64,000 nucleotides of DNA from Prorocentrum cordatum (Eukaryota; Sar; Dinophyceae; Prorocentrales; Prorocentraceae): positions 175,001 to 239,000 of the forward strand of contig CAUYUJ010015029.1 in assembly GCA_963575745.1 (NCBI GenBank). The letters run 5' to 3'. This document shows, one piece after another, positions 8,086 to 19,737 of the stretch (within the stretch, counting starts at the first letter, position 1; every line of letters begins with the position of its first letter). The position numbers were made by a program, and so were the translations under genes. The notes below the pieces were generated by a model. The model saw only the letters and a program-made list of their open reading frames with translations, made no database searches and had not been told where the DNA came from.

Positions 8086-8745
8086 ACATACATACGTACA
8101 TACATACACACATACATACATACATACATACATTACATTACATTACATTACATTACATTACACTACATTACATTACATTACATTACAATACATTACATTA
8201 CATTACATACATTACATTACATTACATTACATTACACTGCATTACATTAAATTACATTACATTACATTACATTACATTACATTACACTACATTACATACA
8301 TAATACATACATACATACATACATACATACATACAACCATACACACATACATCCATACATCCATACATGCATACATACATGCATGCATGCGTGCATGCAT
8401 ACATAGATACATACACACACACTCATTCATACATACATGCACACATTGTTACACTCACAAACGCACGCATATATAAATACATGCATGCAGACTTACATAC
8501 AGACATACATGCATACAAACATACATGCACACATGCATCCATGCATAAACACATACACACGTACGTATACACATACACACTACAAACATGATCACCTACA
8601 TACATGCATACAAGCATACACACATAATCGCATACATAAGCGCATGCACACATACACACAAACATGCATGCATGCTGGTATTCATACATACATACTTACT
8701 TACTTGCATACCTACATACATGCATATATAAGCATACATTTATGA
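8086..8745. repeat. CATA / ATTAC microsatellite block
   Basis: CATA units (8086-8135), then an ATTAC pentanucleotide array (about 8136-8300), then CATA/CATG/CACA variants to 8745. Open frames through it are His/Tyr/Thr-rich artefacts. The next stretch, 8746-9350, shows no recognisable gene. Confidence 0.9.
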
Positions 8746-9354
8746 TTTCAATCATGGGTTCCGTTATGCTCCTTTACTTTTCATGTAGGACTCCACAACT
8801 TCAAATCCATCAAACGCGGCCAGAACGATACGCAGGTGGACCGCGAAGAGGAACACGTGGAGCAGCAGGAGGGCAAGACCACCGTTGGTACCGAATGGCT
8901 TCGTACCCCTGCTTTCAAAACAATCCCTGCCGCGCTCTGTCCCTGACTTTCCCTGGCCCTGTCCTGGCTCTGGACAATCGCCAGCTACCTGGCGGGCCCC
9001 TCATGTCGTCTGGCGGTTGCCACTTTCCTAGGCCCGAATGCCCCTTGTCCAGATTGTTACCACTGATGCTGAGGAGTGGCAGAGGGAAGGTGGGATAGCG
9101 ACGAGGATGAGTAGAAGAGGGTTGAGGAGGACGCAGTGGATCAGGAGTACTTGATGTGATTCAATGTGAGTTGAACGAGTGTAGCGCCGCACCCGCGGTC
9201 CCCTGTCACTTGCACGCGGCCCGCCCGCGTGCAGGCAGGCCCCAGGTGGCTCCGCGCCTGAACCTCGCAGTGAACACTCCTCCCCAAACCTCCTCCTCGC
9301 CCCTCCTCGAGAGGCCTCCTAGACGGGGTCCGAGCACATGGGGTCCGAGGATCG

Positions 9355-9480
9355 GGCCGCATCGCCAATGCATCGGCGATGCATCGGCGACGTCGGCGAT
9401 GCATCGGCGACGCCAGCGCGGAGAAAACCAGGCTACACATCGAGACGCATCGCTGATGCATCGGCGATGCGTTGCGACCC
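9355..9480. repeat. GCATCGGCGATGC short tandem/palindromic repeat
   Basis: Repeated units of the self-complementary type GCATCGGCGATGC with GACG spacers. The following 9480-11080 is CT- and CCT-rich, then GC-rich. Long frames exist there, but none shows a domain or a clear codon bias, so I call no gene. Confidence 0.65.
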
Positions 9481-11084
9481 TCCGACCACATGTACTCCGA
9501 CTCCCTCTAGGAAGCCTAGATCCTCTCGCTCCCCCGCTGCCCCCCCTCGACCAACGAGGACCGAGCGGGGAGGCCTCCGGACGTTCTCTAAGAGTCCGTG
9601 GACGCCTGGGGATCTGTATATTGGCCTACGGAGCCCTGCTGGGACCTCCGGGGAGCCTTCGGCTTTCGAGGGTCCCCACGGGGGTGGGGGGGTCAAGACC
9701 TGTGGCGGAAACAGGCCCCTCCCAAATCATCCACCTCCTCCCGTCGCTTCCCCTCCCCCATCCCCTCCCGCTGCTCTCTCTTCCTCTCGCCGTCGACTTC
9801 CGCGACCATTCCTCTTGGCCGCTCCTCGTTCTACGTACCCTTCTTCCTCATGCTCCTCAACCATTTCTGAATTCTGCCTGCCACTTCACCTCTGCCTCGT
9901 CGTCGGTCCTCCTCCTCCTCCTGAACCTGTTCCGCCGTCGCCTCTGCCTCCTCGTCCCTATACTCCTGCTGCTGCTTCTCCTCCACCGACTCATTCAGCC
10001 ACGTGTCTTGCTCCTCGCTTCTCTCCCGCCGCCGCTCCTCCTCCTTCGTCCTTCCCTCCTCCTTCTCATCGCCCTCTTTTTCCCATTCCCATCCACCCCT
10101 TCACCGTCCCACTCTCTTTCACATCCTCATCCTCCCGCCTCCTCATCACCCCCCCTCTCCCCTGCCCCCCCTCCCCCCTCCACGTCTCGCACATCCCGCA
10201 CATCCCCCACACTCCCGGGCGAGCTCTCCCCGGAAACTCGCCCGCCCCGCGGCCCGCGCGCGCGCTCTGACAGGGAGGCATCAGGGAGGCGGCGCGCAGA
10301 AGGCGGCGCGACAAGACGGGGCGGCCCAGGGGGGCAGCGGGGGGTATGGTCCGGAACTTTCGGTTCGCATGTCGCTCCGGGGGTTCTGGTCCACCACGCT
10401 CAGGCGCGGCATTGCGTCCACGTCGCCGCTCCCGAGCTTCCACGGCCCGAACTGTGGCCAGCATCCCGCCCCGCGGTGAGGAGCGACGCGCTCTCCGCTT
10501 GCAAGGCACAGCGCGTCGCCAGGACACGCTCTGCAAAACTTCCCGACCGTATTGACATCACTACGGAAGCTGTTTGCCGTTTCCTTCACCGGAAGGCCCG
10601 TGCCTGGGCCCCGGGACCGTCGAGGGACGACTTGGGATGAAGCCCCGGGTCTGGAGGATGGGCCGAGACTTTCAGGAACCCCGCGGCGGAACAGAGACAA
10701 CGCATCGCATCTCCAGGGGTCCAGGGTACCCAGGGGATCGAGGATCAGGGCTTGTGAAACATCACTTGCTTCTGGGCCTCGGCGGCGCGCTGTCTTCAGA
10801 AGAACCTATCTGGAAATCAGGGGCCTCCCTCTGCAGATGCTCGGGAGAAGAGGGGGCGCGCAAGGGGCAACGCGAAAACAGGCAGGGAGGACGCCTGCCC
10901 TGGTAGGGACCCGAGGGTCTCTCGGAGGGCGGGAGGGCTTCTGAGAAGCCTCCGTCCCCTCTGCCTGACCCCTGCCCCTACCCTTGCCCCTCGCCCCTAC
11001 CCCGAATTCGTACTTCCTATTATTAAAAACCTCCACATCCCCACCCAGCTGGCCGATAGCAAACGCGCCGTCCTAACTTTAAAA

Positions 11085-11450
11085 AAAATCACAAATTCAA
11101 CGTTCTTCTCGCCAACATGTCGTCGAGTTGCGGAAAGTGTAGCAGGAATGAGACGGAATGAGCATCGCTTGGGTAACCCTAAGCGGGTGGTCGCGTCCTA
11201 CCCATCAAAGAACAATACAAAGTCAACGTTTGTCTCGTCAACATGGACTTTCTTGTCGTCGACGCTGCGAAAAGGTGTAGCGTGAACGGGACGCGGCGCA
11301 CATCGCGCGCGGACGCCTGGCCAACCCTACGCGGGACCCCCCGTCCCACCCGTCAAAAAAAACACCGCAACTTCGACGATTTTCTTGCCACCGTGTCCTT
11401 TCTCCTCATCGGCGCCTCGAATCGCGTAGCGGGAATGGGACGCCCCGCGA
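11085..11450. repeat. approximately 140-bp tandem repeat, 2.5 units
   Basis: Three successive degenerate units start near 11085, 11226 and 11366. Each contains a CAACGTT(T/C)-CGTC-AACATG segment, a GTAGC-GGAA-GGGACG segment and a CCCACCCGTCAAA-type end. Confidence 0.6.
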
Positions 11451-11514
11451 ATTCCCAAGAGACATTCTCCTTTTCCTCCTCAGTTTCTCCCTCCCTCCCT
11501 CTCTCCCTCCCCTC

Positions 11515-11900
11515 CTCCTCCTCCTCCTCCTCCTCCTCCTCCTCCTCCTCCTCCTCCTTTTCCTCCTCCTTCTCCTCCTCCTCCCCCTCCTCCTCCGCCC
11601 CCTTCTCCTCCTCCTCCTCCTCCTCCTCCTCCTCCTCCTCCTCCTCCTCCTCCTCCTCCTCCTCCTCCTCCTCCTCCCTCCGTGCGCGGCAGGAGCGAAA
11701 CGATTGGCGGTGCAACACGCGTGGCTGGAAGGAGACGCGGCGCACTTCGCGCGCTGGACATGTTGTCGCCGACGATGCAACATGAGAGGCCGGAGTGGGG
11801 CGCGGCGTACATCGCGCACGGTCTTGTTTCCCGTCGACGTTGCTCAATGCGCGGCAGGAGTAGGACGCAGCTCATGTCGCGCGCTGAACGTCTAGCCGCC
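11515..11900. repeat. (CCT)n array followed by a ~65-bp minisatellite
   Basis: TCC/CCT runs fill 11515-11675. From 11685 to 11900, about three units of a GCGGCAGGAG...GACGCGGCGCACNTCGCGCGCTG type follow, related to the 140-bp repeat just upstream. Poly-Glu, poly-Ser and poly-Gly frames here are artefacts. Confidence 0.75.
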
Positions 11901-12242
11901 CGCGATATAAAGATGAGCGACAGGCGTCGGACGCGACGCAGTTGCTTCTTATGTTGTGGGAGGGCGGGTGGGAGTGGACGAAGCCCTCTGGCTCGTTCGA
12001 GCTGGCTAACTTGACCCTAACCCTGCCCTTCGCCCCTGCCCCTCGCCCCTCGCCCTGCGCACCCGCTGCTGCGCGCCGCCACCAGGAGGAGCTGCGCGCA
12101 AAGGCGAGGCGACCGCAGGGCGTCGCGGGGAGATCACGACGGGCGGCGTGTTTGCTTTTTGGCGCTTCTGCCAGGGTTGCGCGTTCGGGCCCCCGGGGCC
12201 ATCGAGAAACTCCCCGCGGCGAGCAACAAAAATGATTAGCCT

Positions 12243-12350
12243 GTTTTTCCACCACCACCACCACCACCATAAGTTGGAGGGGGTAGGAGGAGGAGGAGGA
12301 GGAGGAGGAGGAGGAGGAGGAGGAGGAGGAGGAGGAGGAGGAGGAGGATC
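12243..12350 (+). repeat. left arm of an inverted repeat plus (GGA)n
   Basis: TTTTCC(ACC)n-ATAAGTTGGAGGGGG followed by a GGA run. The reverse complement of the same composite (TTTTCC(ACC)n-ATCAGTTGGAGGGGG) stands at 13641-13676 next to a second GGA run. The EF-1-alpha-like retropseudogene lies between the two arms. Confidence 0.6.
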
Positions 12351-12807
12351 AGCGCGTGGTGGAGGGGGCGTTCGCCAGGTGACTACTAGCCGCCCGCGGC
12401 CAGGGATCCCGCTGCGGGGATGGGCCGTAGGACTCGGCGGAGCTCCAATCGCCGAGCCACTCTCTTCTGTCAGGGCTGCCGTGCATGATTTTCAGGGAAG
12501 CACCACCCTTTTGGGAAGCTCTCAACCTGATTCACTGGCTTCAACGGTCTGTCTTTTACAAGCTTTGATGGACTGGGCAACACATACTAATCATAGTGCC
12601 ACTTAGAAACAAGACGACTGCACGGGTGCACCCGCAATAGTGCACAAGACAAGAAATTCAAAGCTCAAAGCAACACAGATGCAGACCACGGCTCATCACG
12701 GAGAGCGGGCTAAACTATTCCCACGGGCCTCTCCCACGATTCTTATGCACCAATGGGCAGCGGAACGCAAAGGCCAGGAGCGAGCCTTAATTGCAGCATG
12801 GCTTGCC

Positions 12808-13457
12808 TCAGGCGGCAAGCGAAGAAAGGTAAAACCATCCAGACTTATGATGGATGTTTTGCATGGCGCGGGCCTTGCCGTACTCGCCGACGCATTCCTT
12901 CCACCAGTCCATGTTGTCAGACTTCGTTAGCAGGTAGTCGCCCATCCGGCCGGAGACTGGCATTGCAGGCGTTTCCTTCTCTTCGAAGTCCTTGCACCAC
13001 CCGTCCTTGGCCAGCACGAACTTCATTTGTTTCCGATTTCGGCATAGCGGAACTGCTTGTATTTTTGGGTGGCGCAGTCCTTGCCGTACTTGGCACTGCA
13101 GCCCTTCCACCAGCCCATGTTGTCAGCCTTCTTCTGAGCGTTTGCGACCTTGTTGAAATTGCGATGGCCTGGGTCATCGATGACGATTGTGTAGTGCCAC
13201 TTCTCGGTGTAGAAGTGTTGGTTGGTGCAGGCGCTGGTCACCCCGCACTGGTGCTCCTCCTTCTGACGGTCCATGTAGATCGTGAAGGCGATGGGGCCTG
13301 GTACTAGGCATACGGCCTCCTCCTTCAGCTTCTCCAGCTCGCGTTGCGGAAGGCCGCCCAGGTCGTAGTTGAGGTGGGCGGTGGTGGTGCTCTCGCCGAT
13401 GTCGACATGCCCGCAGATCACGAAGGAGAGGTGCTCCTTCGCAAGAATGGCAGGCAT
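12808..13457 (-). pseudogene. EF-1-alpha-like processed pseudogene, rearranged and frame-broken
   Basis: The ATG at 13457 opens a frame matching the start of eukaryotic elongation factor 1-alpha: KEHLSFVICGHVDIGESTTT, LGGLPQRELEKLK, YMDRQKEE and FYTEKWHYTIVIDDPGH. The P-loop GHVDxGKST has Lys changed to Glu, so GTP binding should fail. The NKMD region is missing. After DDPGHRNF the text jumps to KADNMGWWKG (from the later KS-NM-WW segment), then to RYAEIGN. A frame change near 13028 leads to MKFVLAKDGWCKDFEEK and a second KSDNMDWWKE copy. Domains 2 and 3 are absent. With the leader at 13586 and no intron, this is a retroposed mRNA copy. Confidence 0.8.
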
Positions 13458-13585
13458 GGCAGACTGGTGGGGAAGGATCCGAAAACTCTGGGGGCGGAAG
13501 CGAACACGAAATGTTCGAGCCCCAAGCTCCTGGACCTGAGCAGGAGTGAAATGCTGTGGTGTCCTCGGCCCCCAGAGGCCGAGGA

Positions 13586-13607
13586 CTTGAGCCAAAATGG
13601 CTACGGA
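13586..13607 (-). other. exact DinoSL spliced-leader relic
   Basis: All 22 positions match the published dinoflagellate spliced leader (degenerate first base T), ending TTTTGGCTCAAG on the minus strand. It lies about 130 bases upstream of the EF-1-alpha-like ATG and abuts a CTC-repeat tract on its 5' side. The leader is normally added to mRNA by trans-splicing, so its presence in DNA marks an mRNA that was reverse-transcribed and reinserted. Confidence 0.9.
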
Positions 13608-13676
13608 GGAGGAGGAGGAGGAGGAGGAGGAGGAGGAGGACCCCCCCTCCAACTGATGGTGGTGGTGGTGGAAAAC
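13608..13676. repeat. (GGA)n and right arm of the inverted repeat
   Basis: The GGA run at 13608-13640 touches the spliced leader. The segment 13641-13676 is the inverted partner of 12243-12290. 13680-14180 shows no gene I can support. Confidence 0.6.
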
Positions 13677-14179
13677 ACGCCCATCCACAAAAAGGAATCC
13701 AAAGGAAGGCCGGGGTCGAGGCTCTCGGCCCCATCCATCCATGGGACCTCTTCTTCGTCGAGGGTCGTTTCCTGAGCCCCCCCCCCCGGGTGCCCGAGAA
13801 CGCACCCCCCCGCGGAGGACCAGGTCGTCAAGAAACCGCCCGTCGCGACCTTATTCGCGGCGCCCAGAGGTCTGCGGTGGTTGGCTGTGCTCAGGGGCCA
13901 GTGCGGGGAAAAACACACGCAGGGGGTCTGAGGAGGGCAGGCGCGTCGCCCTCCACCCAGCCTGGTGCTGCACTCGCAGGTGCTGCCGCCTCCCCAGCGA
14001 CCGAATTCGGAATTCCCCTGCGAGCGTTCGCCCAGCGTCCGCCCGAGTAGGTGGATGAACGAGTGAAGTTCGACGAGGTCGGACCTGGCACAGCCTTGGA
14101 GGCACGAGATGCACGCACGGCCCTCGGGCGCGGGCGCCACGAGACGGGAAAACCCTGGGATGAGGAGGCCGGCCGGAGG

Positions 14180-14681
14180 CAGTGATGGTGATAATGATGT
14201 TGATGATGAGGAGGATGATGACGGTGCTAATGATGATGGTGCTGATGATTGTGGTAATGATGATGATGGCATTCGTCATCGTCATCGAAAACGTCATCGT
14301 GATCAGCATAATCCGCATCATCAGCATAATCATCGTCATCGCCATCACCAGCACCATCATCATCCTTATCATAAGCATCATCATCAGCATCCTCATCAGC
14401 ATCCTGATCCTGATCATGATCCTGATTATGACCCCCATCGTCCTCATCATCCTCATCATCGTCGTCGTCATCGCATCACCAACAACAGATGCATTATCAT
14501 TGCAAGCATCACCATCGTCACCATCATCATCATCATCATCATCCTCACCACCATCGCCATCATCAGCATCATCATCAGTATTACCATCATCACCACCGTC
14601 ATCATCATCACCATCATCATCAGCAGCAGCAACAGCATCTTCATCATCATATTCATCTGCATAATCAGCAGAAGCAGCATC

Positions 14682-14732
<51 letters not shown>

Positions 14733-15118
14733 TTCATCAGCATCATCACCACCATCACCAGCACCAGCACCACCATCACCATCACAATGATCCTCCTCCT
14801 CATCATCATCATCATCAGCCTCATCATCTGCATCATCACCACCATCATCGCCATCGTCATAATCACCAGAACCACCATCATACTCAGCATATTCAGAACC
14901 ATCATCATCATCATCAACAGCCTCAGCATCATCAGCATCCTCATCATCATCAGCAGCAACCTCATAAGCATCTTCATGGACATCGTCATCAGCATCACCA
15001 TCATCCTCAGCACCATCCTATTCAATTATCATCTTCATCATCATGATCATCATGATGATGATCATCATCAGCATCATCATCATTACCACCATCTCCTTCA
15101 TCGGCAGCATCACCATCG
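14180..15118. repeat. ATC/CAT trinucleotide array
   Basis: More than 900 bases of imperfect ATC/TCA/CAT triplets with scattered GTC and ACC. Poly-His, poly-Ile, poly-Met and poly-Asp frames are artefacts. A short (GA)n run follows at 15153-15205, directly downstream of the CTP synthase stop. Confidence 0.95.
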
Positions 15119-15214
15119 TCAACAACAACAAGGGAGCGGAAGAGACGTAAAGAAAGAGAGAGAGAGAGAGAACAAACAAAAACGAGAGAGAGAGAGAGAG
15201 ATAGAGGGGCAGCC

Positions 15215-15556
15215 TCACGGCGTCACCCGTCCGAAGCCGCTGCCGACGTGCAGGCAGCCGCCGTCGGACTTCAGCCGCTCCTCCAGGCGGCCCGCGGCCG
15301 CGAGCACCAGGCCCAGGAAGAGCGGCGCCGGGTGCGAGGGGGTGCTCTGGAACTCAGGGTGGAACTGGCAGGCCACGTAGAAGGGGTGGCCCTGCAGCTC
15401 GCACACCTCCATGCGCTGGCCGCGGTCGTCCTGCCCCACGAAGCGCATGCCCCTCGCCTCCAAGGCCGCCACGCAGGACGCGTTCACCTCGTACCGATGG
15501 CGGTGGCGCTCGTAGACGACGGGCTTGCCACCGTCCGCCACCGTGCCCGCGGCACG
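15215..15556 (-). CDS. CTP synthase, second exon (end of the glutaminase domain)
   Basis: About 113 codons: KPVVYERHRHRYEVN is the conserved ERHRHRYE segment that binds near the glutamine site, and ACQFHPEFQSTP carries the catalytic His-Pro-Glu of the class I amidotransferase triad. LGLVLAAAGRL follows, then a stop TGA at 15215. The first exon ends just before this segment, so the two must be joined across 15557-17371. The acceptor is inferred as the CCCCAG before 15556. Another AG lies 9 bases upstream in the same frame and would add three residues. Confidence 0.85.
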   Translation of the reverse strand, partial: RAAGTVADGGKPVVYERHRHRYEVNASCVAALEARGMRFVGQDDRGQRMEVCELQGHPFYVACQFHPEFQSTPSHPAPLFLGLVLAAAGRLEERLKSDGGCLHVGSGFGRVTP

Positions 15557-17371
<1,815 letters not shown>

Positions 17372-18970
17372 CGCTGGATAGAGGCGGCAGGCTAGCGAAT
17401 CCCGGTCGCGGATGATCGTAGCGCGCGAGCCGAGGCGCATCGTGCCGCCCATCATCGTAGCTGACGCTTCTGGGAGGAAGACGACCACCGGGTTGGGCGT
17501 CTCCTCGTCGAACTCGGTGGAGTTGGCATCCTCCCAGCCGAGCTCGTTGCGTGCAAACTCGATGACGGCCGACTGCAAGCCGACGCAGATGCCGAGAAAG
17601 GGCTTCTTGGTTTCCCGGCAGTGGGATTCACAAGCGATCTTCCCCTCAATGCCACGGCCACCGAAGCCGCCAGGTACAAGAACGCCCTGCGCTGATCGGA
17701 TCTTCTCCCAGCTGTCCTCGTAACTCTGCTGGTCGGTCTTCTGGGCCCCAGGCTGCAGACTGCAGGAGTCCACCCACGATATCACTAGACGCAGGCCAGC
17801 CTCGACGGCGGCGTGCTGCAGGGCCTTCACCACGCTGACGTACGCGTCGGGGTTGCCAGTGTACTTCCCAACTAGCGCAATCGACACCTCCTCCTTGCAC
17901 TTCTCGACGCGGTCTGCGACCACTTGCCAGTCGGCCAGCCGCTCCGTGGCCGCCGACGCAGGCAGCGCACCTGCACCGAGCGGCAGCGTCGGAGCAACAG
18001 CGCCGGCAGCCTCTCCGGCGGCCGCCCCGAGGCCCAACTGCTTGCAGATCAGCTGCCCCACGGCCTGCTCCGCCAGCAGCAGGGGGACCTGGTACAGATT
18101 GGACACGTCGTGTAGAGAGATGACCATCTCGGGGGGCACCTGGCAGAACAGCGACAGCTTGTTGCGCGTCGCCTCGTCGATCTCCACGTCGCAGCGGCAC
18201 ATCAGCAGGTCCGGGTTCAGGCCCGCCTCGCGCAACAGCTTCACAGAGTGCTGGCAAGGCTTGGTCTTCTGCTCGTTGGTGGCACCGACGGTGGGAACCA
18301 TGCCCAGATGGATCATCAAGAGGTTCTGGTCACCAACCCGGAACTTGAACTGCTGAAGTGCCTCCAGGTAGATGGCGCTCTCGATGTCCCCCACGGTGCC
18401 GCCAAGCTCCACTAGGCAGACTTGCGGCGGAGCGCCTGACCCATCGACGCTCTTGCGTGCTACGTCGGTGATCCAGTCCTGGATCGCGTCTGTGACGTGG
18501 GGCACCATCTGCACCGTCTTGCCAAGGTAGTGGCCGGTGCGTTCTCGCTTGATGACCTGGTCGTACACCTTGCCCGATGTCATGCTGTGTCCCGAAGTGA
18601 GAGTCAGGCCCAAGAAACGCTCGTAGTTCCCGAGGTCGAGATCGGCCTCGCCACCGTCCTCGAGCACGTACACCTCTCCGTGCTCGTACGGGCTCATGGT
18701 GCCAGCGTCGATGTTCAGGTACGGGTCGATCTTGATCGCGGTGACCCTGAGCCCGTGGGACTTGAGCACCACACCAACGGACGAGATCGTGGTGCCCTTG
18801 CCGAGGCCAGAGATGGTCCCACCAGTGATGACCACGTACTTCATGCCCGGACCCCCGCCGGCGAGGCTGCCGAGCGAGCCCGCCGGGCCCCTGGGAGGGC
18901 TGCCCGTGGCTCCGGTGCAGGCCACGGGTGGGCGCTGCGCACCTGCTCCCGGCATGCCGGTGCCCGCCAT
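17372..18970 (-). CDS. CTP synthase, first exon (synthetase domain and most of the glutaminase domain)
   Basis: Converts UTP, ATP and glutamine to CTP in the cytosol, the last step of pyrimidine nucleotide synthesis. The canonical start MKYVVITGGTISGLGKG (ATG at 18844) carries the P-loop. DPYLNIDAGTMSPYEHGEV and VELGGTVGDIES follow. The glutaminase domain has VPGGFGGRGIEGK and the nucleophile Cys in FLGICVGLQ. Joined to the second exon, the enzyme is about 604 residues from the inner ATG, the usual eukaryotic size. The leader relic at 19033-19054 sets the mRNA 5' end, so starts upstream of it are excluded. The first ATG after the relic is at 18970 and would add a 42-residue Gly/Pro-rich extension. 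Codons end mostly in C or G and there is no sign of decay. Confidence 0.93.
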
Positions 18971-19032
18971 ATGGCTCCGGGCCCGGGCCCGGGGACTCCG
19001 AGCTGCTCGCAGCACCCCCGGCAAACGAAAGG

Positions 19033-19054
19033 ACTGAGCCAAAACGGCTGTAGT
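19033..19054 (-). other. degenerate DinoSL relic upstream of CTP synthase
   Basis: The minus strand reads CAGCCGTTTTGGCTCAG here, about 15 of 19 positions as in the dinoflagellate leader. It lies 63 bases upstream of the ATG at 18970. It indicates that this gene copy passed through a trans-spliced mRNA intermediate in the past. Confidence 0.7.
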
Positions 19055-19427
19055 GAAGGGGGGTCGACAGGGAGGCGGAGGGAAGGACGAGGAGGCCAAG
19101 CAGGAAACTGCTAGAGCAAAGTTCGCCAGCCGTCTTGAGAGCGCACGGCCGTGGAGTTCCCAGCGGGACTGCTGACTTCCCACTCCTCTCTCATTCCTAC
19201 TGTCTACTGGCAGGGTCCGCAGCGTCACAACACAGGTACGCACACGCTTTTTGGCGTCGCAGCCCTGCACGCAGCGACAGAGCGGAGAAAGTCGTAGTAC
19301 GGAAGCCGCGCGCGAGCGTCCAAATGCGCCCGAGCCCTCAGAGACCACTTAAGGCACCGTCACGGCCGCCAGCCATAAGTTATCCGGGCGTGGATGACGG
19401 GGGGGACAGTGGAAGGTCAAACACGCA

Positions 19428-19481
19428 GATACACACACACACGCACACACACACACACACCTTGTGTGTGTGTGTGTGTGG
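19428..19481. repeat. CA/GT hairpin
   Basis: A (CA)n block runs directly into a (GT)n block (about 19430-19480), making a self-complementary stem between the divergent CTP synthase and 19738 genes. The flanking intergenic stretch is otherwise featureless. Confidence 0.7.
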
Positions 19482-19617
19482 AACCTTCTCCCGAAGACTG
19501 CCAATGCCTGAATGGGTTCCCACGCCCCGCTCAGGGGTGGGGGGAGCAGGCCGCCGCACGCGGACTGAGGTAGTGACCGCTTCGCCAGTACGAAGAGTGA
19601 GTGTGTGTGTGCCTCAG

Positions 19618-19639
19618 TCCGTAGACATTTTGGCGTAAG
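19618..19639 (+). other. DinoSL relic on the plus strand
   Basis: 19 of 22 positions agree with the dinoflagellate leader: CCGTAGACATTTTGGCGTAAG at 19619-19639, less its final base as typed. It lies 98 bases upstream of the first ATG of the 19738 gene and is oriented with it. It is divergent to the CTP synthase relic about 560 bases away. Confidence 0.8.
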
Positions 19640-19737
19640 TTCCCAACCCTTTTCGGGGGGGTGGGAGCTTGCCGTGGCCGTCGGCTCGAGGGGAGCCGAG
19701 GGGCCGCGGGGCGCGGCGCGCGGGCGCGCGCTGGCGC

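Noticed and set aside
8024-8745. CRISPR-like regular repeats
   Set aside because: Simple CATA/ATTAC microsatellite without unique spacers; also a eukaryotic genome.
14109-15380. Long His- and Ile-rich open frame on the plus strand
   Set aside because: It is the translation of an ATC/CAT array and covers the CTP synthase second exon from the wrong strand.
18497-19114. Plus-strand ORF opposite CTP synthase
   Set aside because: Shadow of the conserved CTP synthase frame.
18971-19348. Upstream extension of CTP synthase to 19348
   Set aside because: The leader relic at 19033-19054 marks the mRNA 5' end inside this extension.
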